This document shows positions 52,354-61,789 of a DNA stretch of 64,000 bases, one piece after another. The stretch's first letter is position 1; every line of letters begins with the position of its first letter. The position numbers and the translations under genes were made by a program. Source of the DNA: Cohnella panacarvi Gsoil 349 (GTDB lineage Bacteria; Bacillota; Bacilli; Paenibacillales; Paenibacillaceae); NCBI RefSeq assembly GCF_000515335.1, contig NZ_KI911563.1, positions 4,014,338 to 4,078,337 of the forward strand. Direction: 5' to 3'. The notes beneath the pieces were generated by a model that was given only the letters and a program-made list of their open reading frames with translations, was not told the origin of the DNA and searched no databases.

Positions 52354-52477
52354 TTTCCCAATACCAAGTAAGTGGGTAGGAATTATAAAGTTTGTAGGAA
52401 TTATCGGGTAACCGACCGAGGCGACCGGACGAACCGGAGCGATAACGGAAAAAGAAAAAACATTGGGGTGCATAATC

Positions 52478-53593
52478 ATGACCGTATTGAAAAAATTCCA
52501 ATTTATCCTTATCGCCGCATTAATCCTGACCTTGCTATCCGCTTGCGGTTCCAAGAACGATAACAAAGAACCGGCGGCTTCTCCGTCGGGAGCGAGCCCA
52601 AGCGCGACAGCGAGCGAGTCTAACGGCGAGTCTTCGGCGGAGCCGAGCAAAGTTCCGGATCCGATCGAGTTGCTGAACGTCTCTTACGATCCGACCCGCG
52701 AGCTGTACGAAGCGTTCAATGCAAGCTTCGCCGAATATTGGAAGCAAACGACCGGAGGCAAAATCACGATCAAGCAATCCCACGGCGGTTCAGGCAAGCA
52801 AGGCCGCGCGGTAATCGACGGTTTGGAGGCGGACGTCGTCACGCTCGCGCTCGGCTACGATATCGACGCGATCGCGGACGCGGGCTTGCTGAAAGCCGAT
52901 TGGCAGAAGTCCTACGAGCAGAACAGCACGCCGTACACGTCGACGATCGTGTTCCTCGTACGCAAAGGAAATCCGAAAGGCATTAAAGACTGGAACGATC
53001 TGATCAAGGACGGCGTGGGCGTCATTACGCCGAATCCGAAGACGTCCGGCGGCGCCCGTTGGAACTACCTCGCGGCATGGGGCTACGCCCAGAAGACGCT
53101 CGGTTACGACGAAGCGCAAACGCTCGATTTTCTGAAGAAGCTGTTCAAGAACGTGCCGGTGCTCGATACGGGCGCCCGCGGTTCCACGACGACGTTCGTC
53201 GAGAAAGGAATCGGCGACGTGTTGCTCGCTTGGGAGAACGAAGCTTACTTGGCGCTTAAGGAGTACGGCGACGATTACGAGATCGTCACTCCGTCCCTCA
53301 GCATTCTGGCCGAACCTCCCGTAGCGATCGTCGACAAGAACGTAGACAAGAAGGGGACCCGCGAAGCGGCGGACGCTTACCTGAAGTACTTATACACCGA
53401 GCAAGGGCAAGAGATCGCGGCGCAGAACTTCTATCGTCCGCGTCTGCAATCGGTCGCCGACAAATTCAAAGACCAGTTCGGGGAATTAAGCTTGCTGACG
53501 ATCGATCAGGATTTCGGCGGCTGGAAAGAAGCGCAAACGAAGCATTTTGCCGACGGCGGCACGTTCGATCAAATTTATACGCCGGGATCCTAA
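52478..53593 (+). CDS. Sulfate/thiosulfate-binding lipoprotein of ABC transporter
   Basis: 371 residues. The lipoprotein signal peptide ends in LLSAC near residue 23, followed by a Ser/Pro/Glu-rich linker. The mature part has the sulfate-binding protein pattern: [16 protein letters not shown] near 68, [16 protein letters not shown] near 97 and [15 protein letters not shown] near 190. It captures sulfate or thiosulfate outside the cell. ATG at 52478 chosen by GGGGTG upstream. It heads the cysP-T-W-yezD operon. Confidence 0.9.
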   Translation: MTVLKKFQFILIAALILTLLSACGSKNDNKEPAASPSGASPSATASESNGESSAEPSKVPDPIELLNVSYDPTRELYEAFNASFAEYWKQTTGGKITIKQSHGGSGKQGRAVIDGLEADVVTLALGYDIDAIADAGLLKADWQKSYEQNSTPYTSTIVFLVRKGNPKGIKDWNDLIKDGVGVITPNPKTSGGARWNYLAAWGYAQKTLGYDEAQTLDFLKKLFKNVPVLDTGARGSTTTFVEKGIGDVLLAWENEAYLALKEYGDDYEIVTPSLSILAEPPVAIVDKNVDKKGTREAADAYLKYLYTEQGQEIAAQNFYRPRLQSVADKFKDQFGELSLLTIDQDFGGWKEAQTKHFADGGTFDQIYTPGS

Positions 53594-53621
53594 TGGTGCA
53601 ACCGGTAAGAGGGGTTAATTC

Positions 53622-54470
53622 ATGATGCGTCAACGCAAAGCGGACCGGGTGCTCCCCGGGCTTAATCTCTCGCTTGGATTCACGGTCGCTTACGTTAGCT
53701 TGATCGTCCTTATTCCGTTAGCGGCTCTGGTGATCAAATCGTTCGATCTTTCCATGTCGGAGTGGTGGGATGCCGTAACGGACGCGCGGGTGGTCGCTTC
53801 GTATAAGCTGAGCTTGCTTACCTCTTTTTACGCGGCGGTAGTGAATCTCGTATTCGGTCTTTTGCTCGCATGGGTGCTCGTTCGGTACCGTTTTCCGGGC
53901 AAAAGAATCATCGACGGTCTCATCGACCTTCCTTTCGCGCTGCCTACGGCGGTAGCGGGCATTGCCCTTACGACGATCTACGCGCCGAAGGGATGGATCG
54001 GATCGCTGCTCGAACCGCTCGGAATCAAGGTAGCCTACACGCCGCTCGGCATTACGATCGCGCTTATATTCATCGGGTTGCCGTTCGTCGTTCGAACGGT
54101 GCAGCCGGTGCTGCAGGATATGGAATCCGATATGGAGGAAGCAGCCGTGTTGCTAGGCGCATACCGCTCACGCACGTTCCGCAAGGTCATCTTGCCGGAG
54201 CTGCTGCCTCCGCTGTTAACCGGATTCGCGCTGGCTTTCGCCCGCGGAATCGGGGAATACGGCTCGGTCGTGTTCATCTCCGGTAACATGCCGATGAAAA
54301 CCGAAATCGCGCCGCTCCTGATTATCACGAAGCTGGAGCAGTATCAATACAGTCAAGCGGCCGCCGTGGCGGTCGGACTGCTCCTCGTCTCGTTCGTTTT
54401 GTTGCTCTTCATTAACCTTCTGCAAAGATGGTCTAACCGCCGCCTGCGCAGCGTAACGAAAGGAGCGTGA
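53622..54470 (+). CDS. cysT: Sulfate ABC transporter permease CysT
   Basis: 282 residues, six transmembrane helices. The ABC permease coupling loop is [23 protein letters not shown] near residue 172, with the conserved EAA and gly motif; [14 protein letters not shown] near 207 is typical of the CysT/CysW pair. Works with the binding protein and CysW. The ATP-binding subunit is not encoded in this operon within the window. Confidence 0.92.
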   Translation: MMRQRKADRVLPGLNLSLGFTVAYVSLIVLIPLAALVIKSFDLSMSEWWDAVTDARVVASYKLSLLTSFYAAVVNLVFGLLLAWVLVRYRFPGKRIIDGLIDLPFALPTAVAGIALTTIYAPKGWIGSLLEPLGIKVAYTPLGITIALIFIGLPFVVRTVQPVLQDMESDMEEAAVLLGAYRSRTFRKVILPELLPPLLTGFALAFARGIGEYGSVVFISGNMPMKTEIAPLLIITKLEQYQYSQAAAVAVGLLLVSFVLLLFINLLQRWSNRRLRSVTKGA

Positions 54471-54474
54471 GCGT

Positions 54475-55347
54475 ATGGCAGGAATCGTCACGAATCCGCG
54501 TTCTGGCAAGAACGCCGATACGCGCCCCCATCTAACGGAATCCGGATTGATCCGGTGGGTGCTGATCGGAGCCGCGCTGCTCTTCGTAGGTTTGATCGTC
54601 GTGCTGCCGATGATCACGGTCATCTCCGAGTCGCTGCGCAAAGGATGGGACGCCTATCTCGAAGCGCTGAAGGATCCGGATGCAATGGCCGCCCTCAGGC
54701 TGACGCTCATTACGGCAGCCATCGCCGTACCGCTCAATACGATATTCGGCGTTGCCGCCGCGTGGGCGATCACGAAGTTCAAGTTCCGCGGCAAAAACCT
54801 GCTTATTACGCTGATCGATCTTCCGTTCGCGGTATCGCCGATCGTCAGCGGGCTCATCTACGTGCTGCTGTTCGGGGCGCAAGGATTCCTTGGGCCGTGG
54901 TTGGACAGTCGCGATATCGATATTATTTTCGCGACGCCGGGCATCGTTCTCGCGACGATGTTCGTCACGTTTCCCTTCGTGGCGAGGGAGCTTATCCCGA
55001 TCATGGAGGCGCAAGGCGTGCAGGACGAGGAAGCCGCGGTAAGCCTCGGCGCCAGAGGGTGGCGAATCTTCTTCAAGGTGACGCTGCCGAACATCAAGTG
55101 GGGGCTGCTATACGGCATGATTCTGTGCAACGCGCGGGCGATGGGCGAATTCGGCGCCGTGTCGGTCGTATCCGGTCACATACGGGGCGAGACGAACACG
55201 TTGCCGCTTCATATCGAGATTCTGTACAACGAGTATCAATTCAGCGCTTCGTTCGCCGTTGCTTCGTTGTTGATGCTGCTTGCTATCGTCACGTTGATTA
55301 TTAAGTCCATACTGGAAAGCAGAATGAGCAAGGAACACGAGAGTTAG
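54475..55347 (+). CDS. cysW: Sulfate ABC transporter permease CysW
   Basis: 290 residues, six transmembrane helices. The coupling motif is EEAAVSLGARGWRIFFKVTLPNI near residue 185; AMGEFGAVSVVSGHIRG near 222 is the CysW-type loop. Second permease subunit of the sulfate transporter. It starts 4 bp after the cysT stop. Confidence 0.92.
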   Translation: MAGIVTNPRSGKNADTRPHLTESGLIRWVLIGAALLFVGLIVVLPMITVISESLRKGWDAYLEALKDPDAMAALRLTLITAAIAVPLNTIFGVAAAWAITKFKFRGKNLLITLIDLPFAVSPIVSGLIYVLLFGAQGFLGPWLDSRDIDIIFATPGIVLATMFVTFPFVARELIPIMEAQGVQDEEAAVSLGARGWRIFFKVTLPNIKWGLLYGMILCNARAMGEFGAVSVVSGHIRGETNTLPLHIEILYNEYQFSASFAVASLLMLLAIVTLIIKSILESRMSKEHES

Positions 55348-55376
55348 AAGGATAAAGGACTAGTGGAGGGATTAGG

Positions 55377-55586
55377 ATGGCGAAACCGGTAGAAGTAGAC
55401 GATCGTTGGCTCGCTCGAATCGCCGAGCAAGTGAACGGGCTCGAGTACGGCGAGGTGAACATCGTCGTGCACGACGGCAGAATCGTGCAGATCGAGCGCA
55501 AGGAACGCCGCCGCTACGACGACGGTGCGTCGTCCGTGCAGCGAACGGTGCATTCGGTAGACAGAAAAGAGCGCAAGCAAGGCTAG
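55377..55586 (+). CDS. YezD-like (DUF2292) small protein
   Basis: 69 residues. LEYGEVNIVVHDGRIVQIERKERRR is the core of the YezD/DUF2292 family, small proteins found next to sulfur-assimilation genes; role unknown. GGAGGGATTAGG precedes the ATG. Followed by a GC-rich purine microsatellite (55590-55635). Confidence 0.8.
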   Translation: MAKPVEVDDRWLARIAEQVNGLEYGEVNIVVHDGRIVQIERKERRRYDDGASSVQRTVHSVDRKERKQG

Positions 55587-55589
55587 GGC

Positions 55590-55635
55590 AGGATAGGGCA
55601 GGGGCAGGGCAGAGCAGAGCAAGGCAGAGCAGGGC
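55590..55635. repeat. Short GGGCA/GAGCA microsatellite
   Basis: Degenerate copies of GGGCA and GAGCA, 5 bp each, run directly after the yezD stop. About nine units. Its reverse strand gives spurious Leu/Ala-rich reading frames. Confidence 0.75.
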
Positions 55636-55651
55636 GATAAAGCCGACAAAA

Positions 55652-55697
55652 AAACGCATTCCGGACTCCCGAGGGAGAGTGGAATGCGTTTTTGTCG
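55652..55697. terminator. Terminator between yezD and yqzM
   Basis: AAAAACGCATTCC and GGAATGCGTTTTT: a 13-bp stem with an 18-base loop containing CTCCC/GGGAG, A/T-rich on both sides, so bidirectional. Confidence 0.9.
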
Positions 55698-55707
55698 TTC
55701 GTTCGGC

Positions 55708-55854
55708 TTACGAAATGATAAATTTAATGACAACCGCGGCGGTAAACACCACGAACATGAAGCCGAACATGGCGAAAAAGCCCATTGCCGTATCTTGCAA
55801 ATCGTCGCGCGGTTCTTCGTTAATATGTTGACGCGGATCTCTTACGTTCTCCAT
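55708..55854 (-). CDS. YqzM-like single-pass membrane protein (48 aa)
   Basis: ATG at 55854 with CAGGAGGCTTACC on the minus strand. A charged N-terminal half (NVRDPRQHINEEPRDDLQD) is followed by one hydrophobic helix (AMGFFAMFGFMFVVFTAAVVIKF). This resembles YqzM of Bacillus as I remember it, a small membrane protein of unknown function. The reading frame continues far upstream but the ribosome site marks this start. Confidence 0.65.
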   Translation of the reverse strand: MENVRDPRQHINEEPRDDLQDTAMGFFAMFGFMFVVFTAAVVIKFIIS

Positions 55855-56031
55855 GGTAAGCCTCCTGAGACATTCGATACTGTTAGTATACCCAACTTCG
55901 CTTTTTGTTGTAAAGATAGCTCGTGCGCAGGGCGGTGACAAGTTTGCGACAACGCCGCCGGAGTCGAACCCGCAAAGGACGCGGCTGTGATACAATATAG
56001 GACGAATACCGAAGGAATCGAGGTGTCTCGC

Positions 56032-57972
56032 ATGGATCGTTCGACGCCGCAAGCCGGAAGCCGCGAACAGGCGATGGTAGGTATCCGTCATAAGCTTGCG
56101 CTGCTCCCGGACCAGCCGGGCTGCTACCTGATGAAAAACGGCGAAGGCCGCATTATATACGTCGGCAAGGCGAAAGTGCTGAAGAATCGCGTGCGTTCCT
56201 ATTTCATCGGGAGCCATGACGGCAAGACGCAGAAGCTTGTCTCGGAAATCCGGGACTTCGAATATATCGTAACGGCCAGCAACACGGAATCGCTCATTCT
56301 CGAGTGCAATTTGATCAAAGAGCACATGCCGAGATATAACGTCCTGCTGAAGGACGATAAGTCGTTCCCGTATCTGAAAATCACCCACGAAAAGCATCCG
56401 AAGCTCGAGGTAACGCGGAGGGTCGTGAAGGACAAAGGGAAATATTTCGGTCCGTACCCGAACGCGTTCGCCGCCCAGCAGACGAAGAAGCTGCTCGACC
56501 GGCTGTATCCGCTTCGCAAATGCAACGTGCTGCCGGACAAAGTGTGCCTCTATTATCATCTCGGCCAATGCGTCGCTCCTTGCGAGCATCCGGTCGAGCA
56601 ATCGCAGTACGACGAGATGATCGGCGAGATTACGCGGTTTCTGAACGGCGGTCATACCGACATCAAGCGCGAGTTGAAGCGCAAAATGGAGGAAGCCGCC
56701 GAAGAGCTTCAGTTCGAGCGGGCCCGCGAGTACCGCGATCAAATTACGGCGATCGACGCGCTGATGGAGAAGCAGACGATCAATATCAACGACGCGATGG
56801 ATCGCGACGTCTTCGGCTATGCCGTCGACAAAGGCTGGATGTGCGTGCAAATTCTGTACATGCGCCAAGGCAAAATGAATCAGCGGCACATGTCCGTATT
56901 TCCGTATTACGGCGAGCCTTATGAGGATTTTCTTAGCTATGTTACCCAATACTACAGCGACAATCCCGCGCTTCCCCGCGAGATGCTGCTGCCGCTGCCT
57001 CCGGAAGAAGCGGCGGAAGATGGCGAGGCCGAAGGGGCGCCTAAGGAAAGCGAGATCGCGCTGACGAGAAAGCTTGCACAGGAAGAAGGCGAATCTTCAG
57101 CCGCCGATTCGGCCGCGGACGAGGGAGGGGAGATCGGCGATTCCCTGCGTCGCTGGCTGAAGATCAAGGTCGCGTTCCCTCGCAGAGGTACGAAGAAGCA
57201 GCTCGTCGCGATGGCGTGCGACAACTCGCGCGTGGCGCTGGAGGAGAAGTTCAAGCTGATCGAGCGGGACGAGACGCGCACCGTGAAGGCGGCGGACGGC
57301 TTGGCCGAGCTGCTCGGCATCTCCAGCGCGCACCGGATCGAGGCGTTCGATAACTCGAACATTCAAGGCGCGTCGCCGGTATCCGCGATGGTCGTGTTCA
57401 CGGACGGCAAGCCGGACAAGAAAGAGTACCGCAAGTACAACGTGCGTTCCGTGGAAGGGCCGGACGACTATCAGACGATGCGCGAAGTCGTCCGCAGACG
57501 GTACGAGCGGGTGCTGAAGGAAGGGCTGCCGCTGCCGGACTTGATTGTCATCGACGGCGGCCGAACGCATATCGCCGCGGTCATGGACGTGCTGACGAAC
57601 GAGCTGGGCCTCGACGTGCCGGTGTGCGGATTGGCCAAGGACGCCAAGCACCGCACGGCGGAGCTGCTCGTCGGCGACCCGCCGGAGCCCGTGCCGATGG
57701 CGCGCGACAGCCAGGAGTTCTATCTGCTGACGCGCATCCAAGACGAGGTGCATCGCTTCGCGATTACGTTCCACCGCGAGAAGCGGGCGAAGTCGATGGT
57801 CGCCTCCAAGCTCGACGCCATCCCCGGCATCGGGGAGAAGCGCCGCAAGCAGCTGCTGAAGCATTTCGGGTCGCTTAAGGCGATCAAGGAAGCGGAAGTC
57901 GAAGACTTCAAGGCGGTATCGATCGGCGAGGCGCTGGCGGAACGCATCCTCGAGGCGTTGAACGCGGAGTAG
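56032..57972 (+). CDS. uvrC: Excinuclease ABC subunit C
   Basis: 646 residues from ATG at 56032 (GAGGTG upstream). The N-terminal GIY-YIG nuclease shows [24 protein letters not shown] near residue 28; the UVR motif is near residue 215 ([13 protein letters not shown]). The RNase H-like nuclease has [14 protein letters not shown] near 440 and [11 protein letters not shown] near 510. Two C-terminal HhH motifs end near [17 protein letters not shown]. It makes both cuts around damaged nucleotides with UvrA and UvrB. A Glu/Ala-rich insertion lies between about 325 and 370. Array F starts 6 bp after the stop. Confidence 0.95.
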   Translation: MDRSTPQAGSREQAMVGIRHKLALLPDQPGCYLMKNGEGRIIYVGKAKVLKNRVRSYFIGSHDGKTQKLVSEIRDFEYIVTASNTESLILECNLIKEHMPRYNVLLKDDKSFPYLKITHEKHPKLEVTRRVVKDKGKYFGPYPNAFAAQQTKKLLDRLYPLRKCNVLPDKVCLYYHLGQCVAPCEHPVEQSQYDEMIGEITRFLNGGHTDIKRELKRKMEEAAEELQFERAREYRDQITAIDALMEKQTININDAMDRDVFGYAVDKGWMCVQILYMRQGKMNQRHMSVFPYYGEPYEDFLSYVTQYYSDNPALPREMLLPLPPEEAAEDGEAEGAPKESEIALTRKLAQEEGESSAADSAADEGGEIGDSLRRWLKIKVAFPRRGTKKQLVAMACDNSRVALEEKFKLIERDETRTVKAADGLAELLGISSAHRIEAFDNSNIQGASPVSAMVVFTDGKPDKKEYRKYNVRSVEGPDDYQTMREVVRRRYERVLKEGLPLPDLIVIDGGRTHIAAVMDVLTNELGLDVPVCGLAKDAKHRTAELLVGDPPEPVPMARDSQEFYLLTRIQDEVHRFAITFHREKRAKSMVASKLDAIPGIGEKRRKQLLKHFGSLKAIKEAEVEDFKAVSIGEALAERILEALNAE

Positions 57973-57977
57973 GGGAC

Positions 57978-58182
57978 GGAATCGCACGAAATAGCGCGGT
58001 GACGTCGAGTTACCGAGGCATAAGTGGCGGGATCGCACGAAATAACGCGGAGACGCCGAGTTACCGAGGCATAAGTGACGGGATCGCACGAAATAGCGCG
58101 GTGACGTCGAGTTACCGATAATAAATTGGCTCAACGCCATGCAATAGCGCGATAATATCGCGTTACTGCACGGCGTTGAGCC
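57978..58182. repeat. Array F: three 51-bp units plus an in-phase long hairpin
   Basis: Unit starts 57978, 58029 and 58080 are 51 bp apart; the palindrome core TAGCGC/TAACGC begins at 57992, 58043, 58094 and again at 58145, still in 51-bp phase although the fourth unit's flanks are different. Core of a unit: TAAC-G-CGG, AGACG, CCG-A-GTTA. The fourth copy lies inside the giant hairpin. Confidence 0.9.
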
Positions 58183-58190
58183 TTTTCATT
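58128..58190. terminator. 26-bp-stem hairpin after uvrC
   Basis: GGCTCAACGCC and GGCGTTGAGCC flank a nested palindrome TAGCGCGAT-AAT-ATCGCGTTA. The full stem is 26 positions with two mismatches and one G-T wobble, 3-nt loop, then TTTT. Likely bidirectional terminator for uvrC and the convergent CPBP gene. Confidence 0.9.
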
Positions 58191-58226
58191 GTTCCTGAGC
58201 GAAGGGGATATCGTTATAAAGGCGCT

Positions 58227-59939
58227 TTAGGCAGTACCCCGCGACCGGAAGGCATACCGGTGAAGCCGCCAGATGACGATGCCGGCAAGCCCCGGCATCA
58301 GGAGGCTGAACAATCCGGCCCAATAGTCGCCGGGCAAGCCGTCCGTGATCATCTGGAAGCCCATCAGGACGCCGTCCAACGTCACGTGCGCGAAAATGAC
58401 CGCCATTAATCCGAAACGAAGCATGAACCACCCGAACAGCAACGACAACAATACGAGTTCGATTAAGCGAGTGTAGATCGGATATACGGCGTAACCGACG
58501 TGTCCGAACGCCCACAGCATTCCTGGAGGCAGCATGGCGGCGAAGGTCAGACACGAAATCGTTCTGGCCGACGGTTCTCTGCCCAGCAGCTTCTTGGTTC
58601 CGCCGACGAGCCAGCGCCGGAACAGCCCGATGCCGAAAAACCGGCTCTGCATCTCCTCGGAGATGCCCGCGCACCAAGCCAATATCGGCAGCAACCAAGG
58701 ATAAATCATGTTGTACATCGATTGCGTCGGGTCCGATGCGGCGAACGATCCGATCGACTGTTCCAGCGCGATCAGAATAACGGACTGGACGCCGAGCAGA
58801 ATGAATGCGAGAAAGTAACCCGTCTTCATGCTTCTTAGCACGGAATCGCCATAGTCGGATTCTTGCCATCTAGGCCAAAGCTTCAGCCCCATTTTGTTCC
58901 ATACGCCGTCCCCGCCCACTGCGGACAAATACGTAAGCAGCCCCATGGCCGCATAGATGATTATGCTCGCCGTAACCACGCCGTCGCTCAACGCGTCCCG
59001 GGCGCTTGTCGAGATCCCGATCGCGCCGGCCCGCAAGCCTGGGATCATGTTGTACGTGAATACGATATAAAGAGCGACGAACAAACCGGCCAAGAAGATT
59101 CCTCTTCTATAGGAGCTATGAGCGGCATATACGCCCGCGGCCACGACCGCGCATACGAGCATGAACAGCTGAGGAACAATGTAGCCGAACGTGGAAAACT
59201 TAGAAGCGAGACGCTCCTGGTTATCCTTATAAACAAGAAAATCGAGCGGGAGCTGCGTGCCGTAGATTAAATACCCGCCCTCCCAGGGCGGTATCGATGA
59301 AGCCGCTTCATTGAAGGATGCCGGCATGCGTACTTTGAGCCAGGGCTTCGCTTCGCCAAGCGCAGGCTGTTCGTGGAAGAACAGCGTGCTCCCGTCTTTC
59401 TCCGCTATTCCGGACCATTCCCAGCTTGCGGAATCGATGCCCCAGGCTTCAGCGTAGCGCAACGCCTTGGACGCGGTCATGTCGTCTCCGCCTGCCGGGA
59501 ACTCCGCCGCGGTAACGTTCGTCGCCTGATGCCGCCAGCCGACCAGCTTGCCGGTCTCTAGATGCAAGAGCAGCAACAATGTCCCCGATTGCCCGCCTAA
59601 ATGGAGATCTACCCGGTAATAATCGGTCGGCATCGTCGCGTCCCATTGTTCGTTGTAATCGGATAAAAGATGATTTTTCGCATAATAACCTACCGCATCG
59701 CTATCCGACAGATGGGTCACCGTCGCGTCCCCGATCTCCGAACGCGTAATGCCGAATTGCCTTTCGGCAATGCCTAAGGCTAGATTCTCCGCCTGCGTAC
59801 GGGGAAGCACGTCGTGATTGTCCGACTGGAACAACGAGTAGGACGTCGGGAAAACCTGAATGAGCAGGAACAGAGCCAAGCCTACCGCGGCCGTCCACAT
59901 CCACCCTCTGGACAGCTTCGCTTGATGGTTAGGGATCAT
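58227..59939 (-). CDS. CPBP family intramembrane metalloprotease with large extracellular domain
   Basis: 570 residues. One N-terminal helix (about 14-34), a roughly 220-residue extracellular region without known domain, then about eight membrane helices. CPBP motifs in order: EEMQSR near residue 432, WAFGHVGY near 480 and HVTLDG near 525, supplying the Glu and His ligands and catalytic centre. These proteases cleave prenylated or other membrane peptides, or act in bacteriocin immunity. Start ATG at 59939 after GAAAGGAAGCCGGACGA. No bacteriocin gene nearby. Confidence 0.82.
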   Translation of the reverse strand: MIPNHQAKLSRGWMWTAAVGLALFLLIQVFPTSYSLFQSDNHDVLPRTQAENLALGIAERQFGITRSEIGDATVTHLSDSDAVGYYAKNHLLSDYNEQWDATMPTDYYRVDLHLGGQSGTLLLLLHLETGKLVGWRHQATNVTAAEFPAGGDDMTASKALRYAEAWGIDSASWEWSGIAEKDGSTLFFHEQPALGEAKPWLKVRMPASFNEAASSIPPWEGGYLIYGTQLPLDFLVYKDNQERLASKFSTFGYIVPQLFMLVCAVVAAGVYAAHSSYRRGIFLAGLFVALYIVFTYNMIPGLRAGAIGISTSARDALSDGVVTASIIIYAAMGLLTYLSAVGGDGVWNKMGLKLWPRWQESDYGDSVLRSMKTGYFLAFILLGVQSVILIALEQSIGSFAASDPTQSMYNMIYPWLLPILAWCAGISEEMQSRFFGIGLFRRWLVGGTKKLLGREPSARTISCLTFAAMLPPGMLWAFGHVGYAVYPIYTRLIELVLLSLLFGWFMLRFGLMAVIFAHVTLDGVLMGFQMITDGLPGDYWAGLFSLLMPGLAGIVIWRLHRYAFRSRGTA

Positions 59940-60143
59940 TCGTCCGGCTTCCTTTCGTTGTACGAATCTAGAGCGGAATTTTCCGCTAAGTATCTTGCAT
60001 TTTATATGAAAATAGAAGAAAAGAGAACGATAATCGTAGAACGGAAGCTTCCGGAACGGAAAGTTGCGGGCAGCGGTGCCATTTATCGTCGAAACGGGGC
60101 CGTTTGCGTCCTTTTTGATGTTGTTCCCCAGACTTGGAAAGCA

Positions 60144-60149
60144 TATAAT
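60144..60149 (+). promoter_or_regulatory. -10 TATAAT of the c-di-AMP riboswitch transcript
   Basis: Perfect TATAAT about 40 bp before the aptamer; the -35 (TTGTTC at 60121) is weak. Confidence 0.55.
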
Positions 60150-60184
60150 TCGATGGTACGTGATTGAATGTCATATTGAACCAG

Positions 60185-60392
60185 CCGAATTTCCGCGCGG
60201 AAAACGGGGGAACCAATTGATCGCCGGTACAGGCTATTGTATTCAGCGGTCGTGGGGTGAATTCCAGCTGTCTTTCAGACGCAGCCGGATAGGGCAATCT
60301 GTTCGAGCCCGAACCCGACAGCTAACCTCGCAGGCTGACAGAACAGGACTCGTATGCGATCCGAAGCATTGGAGCCCCAGTGCTTCTTTTTT
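60185..60392 (+). ncRNA. ydaO/yuaA c-di-AMP riboswitch with terminator
   Basis: Conserved segments in order: GGGGGAACCA near 60205, GGGGTGAATTC near 60255, ATAGGGCAATCTG near 60290, GCCCGAACCCGACAGCTAACC near 60308 and TCGCAGGC near 60328. The terminator GAAGCATTGG-AGCC-CCAGTGCTTC-TTTTTT (60363-60392) lies just before ktrB. High c-di-AMP should favour the terminator and lower K+ uptake. Confidence 0.9.
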
Positions 60393-60428
60393 ATGCACAT
60401 GCGCGAGTCGGAAAAGGTGGGTATCGAC

Positions 60429-61778
60429 TTGGTTAATAAAGTGATTCGCTGGTTCGGCCAATCTCCCCCGAGAACGCTTCTCCTCGGCTTCGTATTCATT
60501 ATCCTGCTCGGCGCCCAGCTGCTTAAGCTTCCCGCGGCGTCGGCCGACGGGCACTCGATCAAATACATAGACGCGCTGTTCACTTCGACTTCGGCGACAT
60601 GCGTAACCGGATTGGTCGTCTACGATACGGGGACGCAATTTTCCTCGTTCGGCCATTGGGTGATCGCAGCCCTCGTCCAAATCGGCGGTATCGGCTTCAT
60701 GACGATGGCGACGCTGTTCGCGCTCATTCTCCGGAGGCGCATCTCGCTCAAGGAACGCCTGATACTGCAAGAGTCGCTCAACCAGGGCAGTATCGAAGGA
60801 TTGGTTCGGCTCGTCCGCAAAGTGATCTTCTTCGCGCTTGCGATCGAGCTGGTAGGCGCAGCGCTATATACGGGAAGATTCCTGTTCGACATGAACTTCG
60901 GACAAGCGTTATACCACGGGATATTCCACTCCATCTCCGTATTCAATAACGCCGGCTTCGATCTATCCGGTAATTCCAGCAGCTTCTCGAAATATTCGAC
61001 CGATCTCTACATGAACGTCGTATCGATGCTGCTCATTATTGTTGGCGGCTTCGGGTTTATCGTCCTGTCGGACTTGTTCGATCTCAGACATAACCTGAAA
61101 CGCAGATTGTCGTTGCATACGAAAGTCGTACTGATCGTCAGCGGCATACTCATCGTGGTCGGCGCGGTCGTCATCTTCATCTTCGAGTTTACGAATTCGC
61201 ATTCGATCGGCGATAACGGCTTCGGCAAGAAGACGCTCGTTTCCATTTTCCAATCCGTCACGACCCGTTCCGGAGGCGTAACAACCGTCGATGTCGCGGA
61301 CTTCCGCCAAGCGACGCAGTTTTTCATCATTATTCTGATGTTCATCGGCGCTTCTCCGGGTTCCACGGGCGGAGGCATCAAGACGACGACGTTCGCGGTG
61401 CTTGTAGGCGCGGTATTCGCCATGATCCGAGGCAAAGAAGACGTCGTCATGTTCCGCTTCCGGTTAGCGCAGGAACGCGTATACAAAGCCGTTACCGTTA
61501 CGTTGTTCTGTATCGGCATCGTCATGCTGGGCACGATGATTCTATGTACGACCGAGGACGCCGCGTTTCTGAAAATTTTGTTCGAATCGACTTCGGCTTT
61601 CGGCACGGTCGGATTGTCCATGGGTTTGACCGGGCAACTGACGATCGCCGGAAAGCTGACGATCATCATGCTGATGTTCATCGGGCGTTTGGGACCGCTA
61701 ACGTTGACCTACGCGCTCGCGCCTAAGCTGGAAAAGGCGCGTTACCGCCATGCGGAGGGCAAAATCATAATCGGGTAG
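60429..61778 (+). CDS. ktrB: Ktr-type K+ uptake channel subunit KtrB
   Basis: 449 residues from TTG at 60429 (AAAGGTGGG upstream; ATG 60393/60399 lack ribosome sites and fall in the terminator). Four membrane-pore-membrane repeats carry the selectivity glycines: TSATCVTGL near 56, SVFNNAGFDL near 177, TTRSGGVTTV near 280 and SAFGTVGLS near 393. It moves K+ together with the KtrA gating ring. The upstream c-di-AMP riboswitch and the downstream ktrA complete a classic Ktr locus. Confidence 0.93.
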   Translation: MVNKVIRWFGQSPPRTLLLGFVFIILLGAQLLKLPAASADGHSIKYIDALFTSTSATCVTGLVVYDTGTQFSSFGHWVIAALVQIGGIGFMTMATLFALILRRRISLKERLILQESLNQGSIEGLVRLVRKVIFFALAIELVGAALYTGRFLFDMNFGQALYHGIFHSISVFNNAGFDLSGNSSSFSKYSTDLYMNVVSMLLIIVGGFGFIVLSDLFDLRHNLKRRLSLHTKVVLIVSGILIVVGAVVIFIFEFTNSHSIGDNGFGKKTLVSIFQSVTTRSGGVTTVDVADFRQATQFFIIILMFIGASPGSTGGGIKTTTFAVLVGAVFAMIRGKEDVVMFRFRLAQERVYKAVTVTLFCIGIVMLGTMILCTTEDAAFLKILFESTSAFGTVGLSMGLTGQLTIAGKLTIIMLMFIGRLGPLTLTYALAPKLEKARYRHAEGKIIIG

Positions 61779-61789
61779 GAGAACGTAAG

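Noticed and set aside
55344-55733. Leu/Ala-rich minus-strand ORFs over yezD and the microsatellite
   Set aside because: Produced by the GGGCA repeat; no ribosome site, and yezD occupies the other strand with a clear start.
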